The notes under the pieces are model-generated. The model saw nothing but the letters and a program-made list of their open reading frames with translations, made no database searches and had not been told where the DNA came from. Shown here one piece after another: positions 9,272-19,146 of a stretch of DNA of 63,273 bases. The position numbers and the translations under genes are program-made. Each line of letters begins with the position of its first letter. The first letter of the stretch is position 1. The stretch is from an uncultured Saprospiraceae bacterium (GTDB lineage: Bacteria; Bacteroidota; Bacteroidia; Chitinophagales; Saprospiraceae), in assembly GCA_938003955.1 (NCBI GenBank), contig CALKXE010000070.1, positions 1-63,273 of the forward strand, in the 5' to 3' direction.

Positions 9272-10333
9272 ATGAAACCATTATTAATATTTGCAATAAT
9301 TTCTCTAGGATATTCTGGATTTGGACAAGTTGAGCTTAAGGCGGATGGGCCAGGAGATACTTATGGACTAATCACTTCAGTATTCGCCCCTAATCATAAT
9401 CCCATCGAAGTTCCAGATTGCAACCATGAAGAATTTGGTGATCATATAGATGAGGTCTTTGACAACGAATTAAATACTAATGTTTTTAGATTCTATATAC
9501 ATACTGAACCTGATAATGATAGGTGTCTCAACTTTGACAGGCAAAGAAATGAGATAAAAACATATGACCAATCTCCAGACAATCTACTAGGAGTAGAGGA
9601 TGAGAAAGTAGTTTATAAGTGGAAGTTTAAATTGGCAGCAGGATTTCAATCTTCACCGAACTTCACGCACATACATCAATTAAAATCTGTGGGTGGCGAA
9701 TTAGCAAGTATGCCTATGTATACACTAACCACACGAAAGGGGAGTCCTGATAAACTAGAATTGCGCTATGCAGAAACAGATGATGCAAACACCCTACTAA
9801 AAACAGATTTGGCACCTTTTATAGATACTTGGTTGGATGTTACCGAGACGATCACTTATGGTGTAGCCGGCAAGTACCTAATAGAAATTAAAAGAATAAG
9901 TGATGGCCAAGTCTTATTTGAGTATTCCAATGACTCGATTATAAACTGGAGGCCCAATGCCGACTTCGTTAGACCTAAGTGGGGTATTTATAGGAGCTTG
10001 CTAAATGCTGGTGACCTTAGAGATGAAACGGTATTATTTGCAGACTTTAGTGTAGAGGAAAAAGATATAACATCATCAGAGGATATAGAATTACAAAACG
10101 AATCCAAAATCACTTTTTCTAATCCAATAAAGAACTCCATCTACATTACAGATGTCTCTCAAGAAATCGAAAGGATAAAGATTTATAGTTTGGATGGCAC
10201 AACAGTTCTTGATAAATTTATTAACTCCCAAACAGAAATAATAGTTGATGTTTCTTTATTAGCTCAAGGAGGGTATATTCTAAATTTTATAGGGAACAAA
10301 CTAAATCAATCAGAATTGATCGTGATCGATTAG
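9272..10333 (+). CDS. Secreted T9SS protein with a polysaccharide-lyase-like jelly-roll domain
   Basis: The protein has 353 residues. Signal peptide residues 1-18 end in GFGQ. A central beta-sandwich (about 20-265) contains DNDRCLNFDRQRNEIKTY, YKWKFKLAAGF, THIHQLKSVGG, a strand with LIEIKRISDGQVLFEY and FVRPKWGIYRSL. This order (basic RQRNE strand, FxHIHQLK, KWGIYRS) resembles the heparin-lyase-I/PF14099-type concanavalin-like fold of alginate and glucuronan lyases. A T9SS sorting domain fills about 275-353 (ITFSNPIKNSIYI...). A surface polysaccharide-binding or cleaving enzyme is likely. The substrate cannot be told, and the catalytic residues are not certain. Confidence 0.72.
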   Translation: MKPLLIFAIISLGYSGFGQVELKADGPGDTYGLITSVFAPNHNPIEVPDCNHEEFGDHIDEVFDNELNTNVFRFYIHTEPDNDRCLNFDRQRNEIKTYDQSPDNLLGVEDEKVVYKWKFKLAAGFQSSPNFTHIHQLKSVGGELASMPMYTLTTRKGSPDKLELRYAETDDANTLLKTDLAPFIDTWLDVTETITYGVAGKYLIEIKRISDGQVLFEYSNDSIINWRPNADFVRPKWGIYRSLLNAGDLRDETVLFADFSVEEKDITSSEDIELQNESKITFSNPIKNSIYITDVSQEIERIKIYSLDGTTVLDKFINSQTEIIVDVSLLAQGGYILNFIGNKLNQSELIVID

Positions 10334-10412
10334 ATACAGGAGATAGATTCAATTACAGTTTAGTTCCTTAGTCGTAGTATCGATTTATAGATCATAATTT
10401 GCATATTTCTCA

Positions 10413-10444
10413 AATGTAAAGTATATTTGACATAATGTAAAGTA
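10413..10444 (+). promoter_or_regulatory. Two direct repeats AATGTAAAGTA, 21 nt apart
   Basis: Identical 11-mers lie at 10413-10423 and 10434-10444. The start-to-start distance is 21 nt, two turns of the helix, so both would face the same side. The first copy also sits inside inverted CAAAT/ATTTG arms. They end 23 nt before the first gene of the membrane protein/XRE regulator pair, the usual place for an autoregulatory operator. Binding is not proven. Confidence 0.45.
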
Positions 10445-10467
10445 GACTTTTCATGTAAATTTTAGAA

Positions 10468-10935
10468 ATGGATCAGAATATACAGCACATAGCGGACGAG
10501 CATAAACGACTATTCAAAATTATAAACTTTCGATTACCAAATCAATTTAAAAAGATCGGAATAATAGGAGCGGTTATAATCTTGTTCTTGTTATTGGGGT
10601 CCAAATTCATAGGGATTAATACATTAATCGCTAAAGATGTATTAAGGACTTTAGTACTATTATTCCTTCTATTAGCATCTTTGAGTAAAGACAAATTGGA
10701 GGATGAATATAATCTACATATTAGATTTCAATCTTATGTACTTGCCTTCGTTATTACCGCTACTTATGCAATAGTGATTCCTCTAATAGCCATCTTGTTT
10801 GATGTTTTAATCACTAATATTACAGGAGATGGGAATATCAACTTTCATGAGATTTCTGCCTTTGAAGTTCTTTTTATTTTAATGGGTATGCAATTACTAT
10901 TCTTTGAAACTCTCAAAAGATTTGGACGTGTATAA
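10468..10935 (+). CDS. Small integral membrane protein paired with an XRE regulator
   Basis: This 155-residue protein has a charged N-terminus (DQNIQHIADEHKRLFKI) followed by about four hydrophobic spans: IGIIGAVIILFLLLG, DVLRTLVLLFLLLASL, YVLAFVITATYAIVIPLIAILF and FEVLFILMGMQLLFF. Its last codons overlap the start of a HTH regulator gene, so the two are probably translated together. Such membrane-protein/XRE pairs are widespread in bacteria and poorly understood. One idea is that the membrane partner senses an envelope signal. No enzymatic motif is seen. Confidence 0.75.
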   Translation: MDQNIQHIADEHKRLFKIINFRLPNQFKKIGIIGAVIILFLLLGSKFIGINTLIAKDVLRTLVLLFLLLASLSKDKLEDEYNLHIRFQSYVLAFVITATYAIVIPLIAILFDVLITNITGDGNINFHEISAFEVLFILMGMQLLFFETLKRFGRV

Positions 10936-11128
10936 TAGATTAAAAATTGAAAGAGCCGAACTAAGTCTAACGCAAGAGCAATTGGCGAAGATGATAGGCG
11001 TTTCCAGACAGACGATAAATTCTATTGAAAAAAATAGATACATACCGTCTACAGTTCTCGCATTAAAACTATCTAAATTATTCAAAAAGCCAGTCAATGA
11101 TATTTTCCTTCTAGAGGAAACTGATTGA
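10928..11128 (+). CDS. XRE-family (Cro/CI-type) HTH transcriptional regulator
   Basis: A helix-turn-helix fills almost the whole protein: ERAELSLTQEQLAKMIGV, then SRQTINSIEKNRYIPS. A short tail ends FLLEETD. I prefer the GTG at 10928 (66 codons). It gives the usual short N-terminus of this family (fMet-YNRLKIERAE) and overlaps the stop of the membrane-protein gene by 8 nt, consistent with translational coupling. A TTG at 10904 would add eight residues. It resembles the YozG/SinR-like one-domain regulators. It likely represses its own operon through the repeated 11-mers at 10413-10444. Confidence 0.88.
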   Translation: MYNRLKIERAELSLTQEQLAKMIGVSRQTINSIEKNRYIPSTVLALKLSKLFKKPVNDIFLLEETD

Positions 11129-11322
11129 CTGATGGATGACCCCATATTATGTTATAATCGAATTTTAGTCTAAATAGGGATTGACATATATCTGAAGACA
11201 TTAATTTATCCATTCATCAAACGATATTTTTAGTTACTTTACAGGAGTTAAAAAGCTAAAATTATTACATATGCTCAATTCTCAAACGATCACATATTAC
11301 GCAGCTAATTTTTGTTCAAAGA

Positions 11323-12810
11323 ATGTTTAGTATCGGATATGATATAGGCAGTTCATCTATCAAGGCATCTTTATTAGATCTTGATAGTGGTCAAGTGATT
11401 AGGCTTGTTTCTTATCCAGACACTGAAATGGAAATGATAGCTGCCGCTGAAGGTTGGGCGGAACAAGACCCTAATCAATGGTGGAATGCTGTATGCACGG
11501 CCACAAAAAATATATTAGCTAGCACGAATATCAAAGCTGAGCAAATCAAATCCATAGGGATTGCATATCAAATGCATGGGCTAGTCTTGGTAGATGAAAA
11601 TCAGAACGTGCTTCGTCCTTCAATTATTTGGTGTGATAGTCGTGCGGTTGAAATAGGAAATAAAGCGCTTCAAGAGATAGGAAGTGATTATTGTTTTGGG
11701 CATTTATTAAATTCCCCTGGAAATTTTACAGCATCAAAACTAAAATGGGTACAACAAAATGAGCCTAGAACGTATGACAAGATTCACAAGGCGATGTTGC
11801 CTGGTGATTTCATTGCAATGAAACTATCAGGGGAAATTAATACGACTGTTACTGGATTGTCAGAAGGTATATTTTGGGATTTTAAAAATCATACTTTAGC
11901 AAGCTCGTTATTGGATTATTATAAAATTGATGCTGACTTACTTCCCGACATTGTAGAGAATTTTAGCGAGCAAGGAAAGCTGTCAAAAAAAGCTGCATTG
12001 GAAACGGGTCTGCATGAAGGCACTATAATTTCTTATCGCGCAGGGGATCAGCCTAATAATGCACTTTCATTGAATGTTTTAAAGCCTGGAGAGATTGCAG
12101 CTACAGGTGGAACTTCAGGTGTTGTGTATGGAGTATCCGATGTTATAAAGTTTGATAATCAATCGAGAGTAAATGGTTTTGCTCATGTAAATCATAGCAA
12201 GGACTCAACTCGAATTGGACAGTTGTTGTGCATAAACGGAGCGGGAAGTCAATATGCGTGGATTAGAAAGCAAATGACAAACAGTCTTATGACTTACGCC
12301 GATATGGAAGCAGTTATTTCAAATATACCAATAGGTGCTAATGGACTACGAATTATGCCGTTTGGAAATGGATCCGAAAGAATGCTTAATAATAAGCAGA
12401 TCGGAGCACAATTCAATAATGTCCAATTCAATACACATACAAGAGAACACTTTTATCGTGCGGCAATAGAGGGCATTGCATTTTCCTTTGTTTATGGTGT
12501 CAAAATATTAAAAGAATTGGGCATCAATCCCAAAAGGATGAGCGTCGGAAATGATAACCTATTTCAATCTCCGACCTTTTCGAATACGCTTGCGAATCTA
12601 TTAGACTGTTCTATTGAAATGATAGAAACGACCGGAGCTACTGGTGCTGCAAAAGCAAGTGGTCTTGGGATTGGTCATTATGCAAACTTAAACGAGGCAA
12701 TCTCTAATAACAAGATAATAAAAGAGTTTTCGCCAACAGGTCAGAATGATGCGTATGGTTTGGCTTATGAGAATTGGGAAAGCTACTTGGCCAAACTAAT
12801 CACGACATAG
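11323..12810 (+). CDS. xylB: Xylulokinase
   Basis: It phosphorylates D-xylulose to D-xylulose 5-phosphate with ATP, feeding the pentose phosphate pathway in the cytoplasm. The 495 residues match the FGGY kinase family. The N-terminal actin-like fold begins GYDIGSSSIKASLLD, followed by the substrate loop GWAEQDPNQWW and IGIAYQMHGLVLVD. The hinge region IIWCDSRA and the catalytic-aspartate segment SYRAGDQPNNALSLNV follow. The C-terminal nucleotide-binding part includes AATGGTSGVVYG and ETTGATGAAKASGLG. It is the first gene of a xylose/xylan unit and lies 66 nt ahead of xylA, so co-transcription is likely. No xylose regulator gene lies beside it. Confidence 0.93.
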   Translation: MFSIGYDIGSSSIKASLLDLDSGQVIRLVSYPDTEMEMIAAAEGWAEQDPNQWWNAVCTATKNILASTNIKAEQIKSIGIAYQMHGLVLVDENQNVLRPSIIWCDSRAVEIGNKALQEIGSDYCFGHLLNSPGNFTASKLKWVQQNEPRTYDKIHKAMLPGDFIAMKLSGEINTTVTGLSEGIFWDFKNHTLASSLLDYYKIDADLLPDIVENFSEQGKLSKKAALETGLHEGTIISYRAGDQPNNALSLNVLKPGEIAATGGTSGVVYGVSDVIKFDNQSRVNGFAHVNHSKDSTRIGQLLCINGAGSQYAWIRKQMTNSLMTYADMEAVISNIPIGANGLRIMPFGNGSERMLNNKQIGAQFNNVQFNTHTREHFYRAAIEGIAFSFVYGVKILKELGINPKRMSVGNDNLFQSPTFSNTLANLLDCSIEMIETTGATGAAKASGLGIGHYANLNEAISNNKIIKEFSPTGQNDAYGLAYENWESYLAKLITT

Positions 12811-12876
12811 GTTGATTGGTTAGTTAATGAGAAGGGAACAGTCCATAAATTGATATAAAATATAAAAAAGCAATTA

Positions 12877-14187
12877 ATGAATTCATATTTTAAAGACATT
12901 AAGAAGATCAAATTTGAAGGGCGAGAATCTAAAGATCCGTTAGCATTCAGATGGTATGATGAGAATCGTATGATCCGCGGAAAGAAGATGAAAGATCACT
13001 TCAAATTTGCAATTGCTTACTGGCATTCTATGTGCGGAGGCGGCGGAGATCCATTTGGCTCGCCCACAAGACCGATGCCATGGTTAGCTGCAACAGACCC
13101 TATCGAGAGTGCGAAAAACAAGATGGATGCGGCATTCGAGTTCATTACTAAGATTGGAGCACCGTATTATTGTTTCCACGATATCGATCTTATCGATGAA
13201 GGAGATTCGATAAGCACATATGAGCATAGGATGGACTTAATTACAGACTATGCTAAACAAAAGCAGGAAGAGACTGGAGTGAAATTATTGTGGGGTACTG
13301 CAAATCTATTTTCTCATCCAAGATATATGAATGGAGCGAGTACTAATCCAGATTTTAATGTGGTAGCACGCGCAGGTGTACAGATCAAAAGAGCCATCGA
13401 TGCCACTATCAAATTAGGTGGAGAGAACTATGTTTTTTGGGGTGGGAGAGAAGGCTATATGTCGATTCTCAATACTGATATGAAAAGAGAGGTTGATCAT
13501 TTGGCACAATTCCTACACATGGCAAAAGACTATGGTAGACAGAATGGTTTCAAAGGTTCTTTTCTGATCGAGCCAAAACCTATGGAGCCATCTAAACATC
13601 AGTATGACTTTGATGCCGCCACTGTAATCGGCTTTTTAAGAGAATATGATTTGATGGATGACTTCGCTATAAACTTGGAGGTCAATCACGCCACGCTTGC
13701 GGGCCACACAATGGAACATGAGATGACGGTAGCTGCGTCAGCTGGTATGCTTGGTAGCATGGATGCCAACAGAGGAGACTATCAGAATGGCTGGGATACA
13801 GATCAGTTTCCCGTTGATATCTACGAATTGACCCAGATCATGATGGTGTTTTTAGAAGTAGATGGATTCACAACAGGAGGAATCAATTTTGATGCAAAAA
13901 TAAGAAGAAACAGTACTGATTTTGAGGATCTATTTATTGCTCATGTTTCTGGAATGGATTCCTTTGCAAGAGCCTTGGTTATCGCCGATGATATCCTTAA
14001 GAACTCTGGTTACGCTGAGATGAAGTCAAAGAGGTATGAATCTTTTGATAGTGGAAATGGGAAGTCTTTTGAAGATGGAAGGCTCACACTAGAAGACCTA
14101 TATAATATCGCCAAAACAAATGGAGAACCGAAGAAAATAAGTGGTAAGCAAGAACTATATGAACAAATCATAAACATGTATATTTGA
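12877..14187 (+). CDS. xylA: Xylose isomerase
   Basis: It interconverts D-xylose and D-xylulose in the cytoplasm using two divalent metals. The 436-residue length is that of class II xylose isomerases. Visible motifs are the catalytic YCFHDIDL, the metal-ligand strand [18 protein letters not shown] (Glu, Lys and His), [26 protein letters not shown] with GWDTDQFP, and [14 protein letters not shown] near the end. Together with xylB it turns xylose into xylulose 5-phosphate. A secreted GH10 xylanase follows 78 nt downstream, so the three genes link extracellular xylan attack to intracellular use of the sugar. Confidence 0.96.
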   Translation: MNSYFKDIKKIKFEGRESKDPLAFRWYDENRMIRGKKMKDHFKFAIAYWHSMCGGGGDPFGSPTRPMPWLAATDPIESAKNKMDAAFEFITKIGAPYYCFHDIDLIDEGDSISTYEHRMDLITDYAKQKQEETGVKLLWGTANLFSHPRYMNGASTNPDFNVVARAGVQIKRAIDATIKLGGENYVFWGGREGYMSILNTDMKREVDHLAQFLHMAKDYGRQNGFKGSFLIEPKPMEPSKHQYDFDAATVIGFLREYDLMDDFAINLEVNHATLAGHTMEHEMTVAASAGMLGSMDANRGDYQNGWDTDQFPVDIYELTQIMMVFLEVDGFTTGGINFDAKIRRNSTDFEDLFIAHVSGMDSFARALVIADDILKNSGYAEMKSKRYESFDSGNGKSFEDGRLTLEDLYNIAKTNGEPKKISGKQELYEQIINMYI

Positions 14188-14200
14188 TTTTACGTTTTTC

Positions 14201-14208
14201 TATATTTG
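14201..14208 (+). promoter_or_regulatory. Possible -7 box (TATATTTG) upstream of the xylanase gene
   Basis: This exact TAnnTTTG match lies 58 nt before the xylanase start. The same octamer also occurs 22 nt earlier over the xylA stop codon (14179-14186). No TTTG sits at the ideal -33 distance, so it is only a candidate for a separate xylanase promoter. Confidence 0.3.
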
Positions 14209-14265
14209 ATCGCAGGTTCCATCGTTTGATGAGACATATTTTAAACAGACAAAGAAGTTAAATTT

Positions 14266-16389
14266 ATGAGAATATTACTAGTTATTTTATTTGCATTTAT
14301 TGCACAATTTGGCATAAGTCAAGATGCCTACCATACTGATTTGGTAGAATGGCTTAATGCAAATTATGGCATAGAAAATCCAGAATTCTCTCTCGCAAAT
14401 AATGAAGCTACTGTTATATCAAACATGACTATTTACGGTGGGTCGACTGTATCAGTAATGGATGCTTCTAACTTTAATTTTTCAAAGGTTTCTACTATTA
14501 ATGTACCCAGTGCTTCAGATAATCAATGGGAGTCCGGATATAATACAGGAAATAAGATAGCGATAGAAAACGGAGATATTGTTTTAATTGCATTTTGGGC
14601 TAAACGAAACAGTAGTGGTTCAGAAGTTTTCTTTTTCTCAGAAGATTCTAATGACTTCGATAAGGAGTTTTATTTCTCTTTTGGACTGACGCCTGACTGG
14701 ACACAGTATTTCATGACGTTCGAAGCTAAACAAGATTATCCAGTCAATAGAATGACTGTAGGATTTCATCTCGGGTCTATAGCTCAGAATTTCGATGTAG
14801 CGGGTTTTACAATGCTTAATTATAAGAAGAACTATGAATTGGATGAAGTGCCATCAAGCTTCGAAAATGGATCTTATGGAGGCAGTGAAGCTGATGCTGA
14901 TTGGCGAGCTCCTGCCAGTGAAAGAATAGAAGAATTAAGAAAGTCCGATCTTGAGATCAGAGTGGTAGACGAAAATGGAGAAGGAATAGATGGAGTAGAA
15001 ATAAAGCTAGAAATGCAAGAGCATCTTTTTGGGTTTGGATCAGCATTTGTGACTTGTCGGTTTCCAGGGAATAATTGTTACGATGCTACTTATGTGGAAA
15101 AAGTAAGTAATCTTGATGGTCAAGGTCATGGGTTTAATGTAGGAGTAACAGAGAATGCAGTCAAATGGGATGCATGGGAAGAAGAGTGGCTTGGTACTCC
15201 GACAGAAACGGCTAATGCAATTGAATATCTGCATGATAATGGAGTCACAATGAGAGGTCACACATTAATTTGGCCAGGCTTTAGTAATATGCCTAACGAT
15301 ATTCAACAAAATCAAAATGACTTAGCTTACTTGAGACAAAGAATAGATGAACGGATCGAAACAATGGTTAATCATCCAAAATTAAAAGATATCATCAGAG
15401 AATGGGATGTGCTCAACGAGGTTACAGTAAATAGAGATCTAGAAGGAGCTTTTCAAAATGATGCTAATTTTGTTTCGGGAAGGGAGATCTATCAAGAAAT
15501 ATTCGAAAAGATAAGAGCATTAGATCCAGAGCTGAAACTATATATGAATGACTATGTAGTGCTTTCTGGAGGAGGATCTAGTTCCACTGTGATAGAAAGA
15601 TATAAGTCATTTTTGACAGAAATAAATACGAGTACACAACCAATGGATGGCATCGGCTTCCAATGTCATATAGGGAGCAATCCTACTTCTATCTATAAGT
15701 TACAAGAAGTATTGGATGAGTTTTATGCGACATATAATGTTCCAATCAAAATCACGGAGTATGATCTTAATGAATTAGTCAATGACGAAGATGCAGCAAG
15801 TTATCTTTCCGATTTTTTGACGATGGTATTCAGCCATGAAGCTGTAAATGCATTTATCATGTGGGGGTTCTGGGATGGAAATCATTGGAAGGCCAATGCA
15901 CCAATGTTTGACGAGGATTGGTCACTCAAGCCCGCTGGTCAATCTTTTATTGACAAAGTATTTGGAGAGTGGTGGACAAATGAAACGGTGCAGAGTGATG
16001 CTGATGGATATGCAACAATAAGGGCATTCAAAGGAATACACAAGATCACCGCTACCAAAAATGGAAAAACTAGAATAGTCCAAGTATCATTGGATGATGA
16101 CGGGGATGTACAGTTGCTATTAGAAGGAACAAACAGCACTAACGATTTTTCTGAAGCGGATTTTTTATTAACTCCCAACCCTATGGCAAACGGATATTTC
16201 ATGATTTCATATCCAGAAGAACTTGGAGTTGTAGACCTTAGCATTGTTAGTATGGATGGAAGAATAATCAATAAGTTGTCTAATGTGAGGTCAAACATAA
16301 AGACAGAGTTGGCGCTTCCTTCAGGTTTATATCTGATGAATATTACGTCTGATTCAGGTGGATTTGTGAAGAAGTTTGTAGTGGAGTAG
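14266..16389 (+). CDS. Secreted GH10 endo-1,4-beta-xylanase with N-terminal CBM-like domain and T9SS signal
   Basis: It cleaves beta-1,4-xylan outside the cell. The protein has 707 residues. Signal peptide 1-18 ends in GISQ. A carbohydrate-binding jelly-roll-like domain covers about 30-190 (IYGGSTVSVMDAS, DIVLIAFWAKR, YFMTFEAKQDYPVNRMTVGF). The GH10 barrel covers about 210-570. The acid/base is probably Glu385 in DVLNEV and the nucleophile Glu498 in KITEYDLNE. GHTLIWPG and FIMWGFWDGNHWK are also conserved in GH10. A T9SS sorting domain ends the protein (LLTPNPMANGYFMISY). It is the third gene of the xylB-xylA unit. Retention at the surface or release cannot be decided from sequence. Confidence 0.94.
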   Translation: MRILLVILFAFIAQFGISQDAYHTDLVEWLNANYGIENPEFSLANNEATVISNMTIYGGSTVSVMDASNFNFSKVSTINVPSASDNQWESGYNTGNKIAIENGDIVLIAFWAKRNSSGSEVFFFSEDSNDFDKEFYFSFGLTPDWTQYFMTFEAKQDYPVNRMTVGFHLGSIAQNFDVAGFTMLNYKKNYELDEVPSSFENGSYGGSEADADWRAPASERIEELRKSDLEIRVVDENGEGIDGVEIKLEMQEHLFGFGSAFVTCRFPGNNCYDATYVEKVSNLDGQGHGFNVGVTENAVKWDAWEEEWLGTPTETANAIEYLHDNGVTMRGHTLIWPGFSNMPNDIQQNQNDLAYLRQRIDERIETMVNHPKLKDIIREWDVLNEVTVNRDLEGAFQNDANFVSGREIYQEIFEKIRALDPELKLYMNDYVVLSGGGSSSTVIERYKSFLTEINTSTQPMDGIGFQCHIGSNPTSIYKLQEVLDEFYATYNVPIKITEYDLNELVNDEDAASYLSDFLTMVFSHEAVNAFIMWGFWDGNHWKANAPMFDEDWSLKPAGQSFIDKVFGEWWTNETVQSDADGYATIRAFKGIHKITATKNGKTRIVQVSLDDDGDVQLLLEGTNSTNDFSEADFLLTPNPMANGYFMISYPEELGVVDLSIVSMDGRIINKLSNVRSNIKTELALPSGLYLMNITSDSGGFVKKFVVE

Positions 16390-16845
16390 GAGAGGTAATA
16401 TAAATGATATAGAACACCCGGTCAAGCAATTTGGCGGGGTGTTTTTGTTTTGTGTGGATGTATTACTGTTAGTATAATTGATCCCTATAATGTATGAGCG
16501 TTATCAATCACTATTTTAAGGTAGAAACCTTATTACTTTTTTATATTTCCTGGTATATATGTGTGTATTAGAAACAATTAAGGATACGCTAAGCTAAATG
16601 ATCATTAGATACTGCATTCTGTATCCTGAAGGGAAAGTAAACTTGAAGATCAATGATGTAAAGTTAAATGAAGCCTTCTGATTTATTAGTTGTTGGAGTA
16701 CACTATAAAGTTGTTAAAATTTCTATTTCGACTACTTTAGAAACCAGGGAATCTAAATGAATCATTTTTATTTAGAGGCATCAGCAAGTGTTAATCGCCT
16801 TGATAAATTAGAAAAGATTAATGCGTTTACGATAAATTACCAAAA
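16390..16845. other. Intergenic region, 456 bp
   Basis: Apart from the terminator at its left end I see no gene, RNA or repeat. The right part presumably holds the promoter of the next T9SS gene, but no TTTG-N19-TAnnTTTG pair is evident. Confidence 0.5.
16413..16443 (+). terminator. Rho-independent terminator after the xylanase gene
   Basis: Inverted arms AACACCC (16413-16419) and GGGTGTT (16437-16443) are followed directly by a T-rich run. It lies 24 nt after the xylanase stop codon and would end the xylose/xylan transcript. Confidence 0.75.
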
Positions 16846-19146
16846 ATGAAAAATTTTAAATTATTAGTTGTCTTATTATTGTTTTTTCAATCAATGCTAC
16901 AAGGGCAAAAAGGAAGCTCACATCATGAAGAAGCACGCCCAGAAGTTTATTTTGATTTTCATGCTTCAACAATAGACCTATGTGATGAAACCAAACATGT
17001 CTATCTTGAGTTTTATACTGATTCTTATTATGGAGCGGATGAAAATGTAGAGAGTCCTATCAAAAAAATGAAAGTCTATCCAACAAATGAACCTCAGAAA
17101 AGGCAAATATTGAAAGAGGGAAAAGATGTTGAATTTTTTAATTTGAGGCCAAACAAAAATGAAATTCCATTTACAATTGTAGCTTTTAATGATAAAAATG
17201 AGAAGCTTTTTCAAAGTGAAATTACAGTAAATACAGTTAAGGAGAAAGGGGTAGTTGATGTAACTGAAAGATTGGATGGCTACCTTGATAAATTTGTTGG
17301 TTCAAATTCATCTTTATTTACTTACTTCTGCGGTAAAACGGTTAGCAAGGTTGAGCTACTAGCGTTTTTTCAAGATTTTCTTGAATTATCACCTGTTGAG
17401 ATGTGTGCTATGATCGATAAGTATGAATTGTACACAAACAGTTCTTTTAGCAACTGGATGGAAGGTAAATGGGTTTGGCAACTATGTAATTTGCTAGAGG
17501 AATATCAAAATTCATTAATAAGTGGTGGAGATGATGACCCAGCAGAGGAATCAGATTGTGTCTGCAATCTTATACGAACTAAATCTAGTGCATTGAACGT
17601 CGGAACAGGTTCTGCAAATACGAATCCAACAGAGGATTGTGAATTTTACACCCCGAAATTAACAGGGAAAAATTATGATCCTGATGGTGCGGATGGTGAT
17701 GACGATCTGATTTTATCTACTGGTAGATTTGGGGCGGCAAAAGCGGGAACTGTAGAGCTATTTTATGATGGTTCTGATGACTCACCAGATTGGGAAGCGG
17801 GAATGAAACAGGGATGGAGTACTTTACGTTACAGATCAGTTTGTGTAGATCCAAATACGATAGATCCTGATATTAGTAATTGTGCTACATGCCAGAAGAA
17901 GGTTAATATAGAATATGGGTATTATTCAAGTGTAGATTTATTTGCTCAAAGGTTATCTTGTTTTGCATGTCCTGAAAAAGCGGAAGTCACAATTGAAGAC
18001 TGGGCTATGTTAGTTGTTCAAAATGGGGATGAAGTAACAGTAGTTGATTCTGATGCGAAAAGATTTCAAGCTATATGTGGTTTTGATCCTAACGACCCAA
18101 CAATTGATAGCCTACTTACAAACTTGCCCGATTTAATACAAGCCATAGGATTGGCAATAGCAAAACCAAATGCTGAGACTGTAATTGCTGCTTCGGCAGA
18201 GCTAATTGAATTTATGGAAAATTCTATATTGGAAACTTCATGTGCAACACACTTGGTAGATGAATATACTTCGTTTGCTGGGGATACAACATTTCTCTTA
18301 AATCCTGGAGAGCAGTTAAAAGTTACATTGGTTTCGAACGCTAAGTTTGGTGGAAAGATTGTAAACCATGGAAGAGCAATAGGAAGCATCAATTCTGATT
18401 TTTATTTAACTGGTGTTTTGACTACTATTCCTGATTCTGCAGGAGGAGTGCCGGAATATTGTGAGTGTGAAAAAATTGCTTCATATGCAGTGGGGTCGTT
18501 AGAACCGTTTACTCCAAGTTCAGATTTTATCGTAGATGAACCGTCTAATGGCCAAGTAAATTGGTCAGAAATATTCCTGAATAGCCCATTCAATCTAGCA
18601 ACAATGCAACAACTCGTTGGATCTTTTGTAGGTACTGCAGGTGATTGGGGAGATGCATTTGAGCTAGCAGGATGTTGTGATGTTGTTATTCCATGTCATT
18701 CAGACTGTGTATTCTTAACAGGATGTGGAGATGATTTAAGACCTGACCGAGCATCTAATAGTTCTAAAACGTTAGTTATTGAACAAGAAGATAATGAATC
18801 AACAGAGCACCTAACAAAATCACCAAATGACAATATAACTACTACATTAGATGAAATAATGACTAGGAGCATTGTGAAAAATACTAAGTTGAAAATAGTT
18901 TCTGATGTGAAGGTTTTTCCCAATCCTGTATCGGATACTAAATATTTGTCAGTTGTTCTAGAACCACAATTTCAAATAACGAAACTAAACGTTTTTGATA
19001 TAAATGGAAGCTTAGTGAATGTGAAGACAAACCTTGAGAAGAACACTGCAAAGATCGATGTAGATCATCTTAGTGATGGAATGTATGTATTAGTCTTTGA
19101 AGATCAAAAATCAAAAATTTATTTACACAAATTTATAAAACTATGA
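16846..19146 (+). CDS. Secreted T9SS protein of unknown function
   Basis: The protein has 766 residues. A signal peptide (MKNFKLLVVLLLFFQSMLQGQ) leads into a beta-rich N-terminal domain (YFDFHASTIDLCDETKHVYLEFYTD). The middle is cysteine-rich, with paired C-x-C and C-x2-C patterns (SDCVCNL, NCATCQKK, CECEK, GCCDVVIPC), suggesting disulfides. A T9SS sorting domain begins near residue 690 (VKVFPNPVSDTKYLSVVL) and ends VLVFEDQKSKIYLHKFIKL. I recognise no catalytic family. Its stop overlaps the next gene's start by 4 nt (ATGA), so the downstream lipoprotein is translated with it and may be a functional partner. Confidence 0.8.
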   Translation: MKNFKLLVVLLLFFQSMLQGQKGSSHHEEARPEVYFDFHASTIDLCDETKHVYLEFYTDSYYGADENVESPIKKMKVYPTNEPQKRQILKEGKDVEFFNLRPNKNEIPFTIVAFNDKNEKLFQSEITVNTVKEKGVVDVTERLDGYLDKFVGSNSSLFTYFCGKTVSKVELLAFFQDFLELSPVEMCAMIDKYELYTNSSFSNWMEGKWVWQLCNLLEEYQNSLISGGDDDPAEESDCVCNLIRTKSSALNVGTGSANTNPTEDCEFYTPKLTGKNYDPDGADGDDDLILSTGRFGAAKAGTVELFYDGSDDSPDWEAGMKQGWSTLRYRSVCVDPNTIDPDISNCATCQKKVNIEYGYYSSVDLFAQRLSCFACPEKAEVTIEDWAMLVVQNGDEVTVVDSDAKRFQAICGFDPNDPTIDSLLTNLPDLIQAIGLAIAKPNAETVIAASAELIEFMENSILETSCATHLVDEYTSFAGDTTFLLNPGEQLKVTLVSNAKFGGKIVNHGRAIGSINSDFYLTGVLTTIPDSAGGVPEYCECEKIASYAVGSLEPFTPSSDFIVDEPSNGQVNWSEIFLNSPFNLATMQQLVGSFVGTAGDWGDAFELAGCCDVVIPCHSDCVFLTGCGDDLRPDRASNSSKTLVIEQEDNESTEHLTKSPNDNITTTLDEIMTRSIVKNTKLKIVSDVKVFPNPVSDTKYLSVVLEPQFQITKLNVFDINGSLVNVKTNLEKNTAKIDVDHLSDGMYVLVFEDQKSKIYLHKFIKL

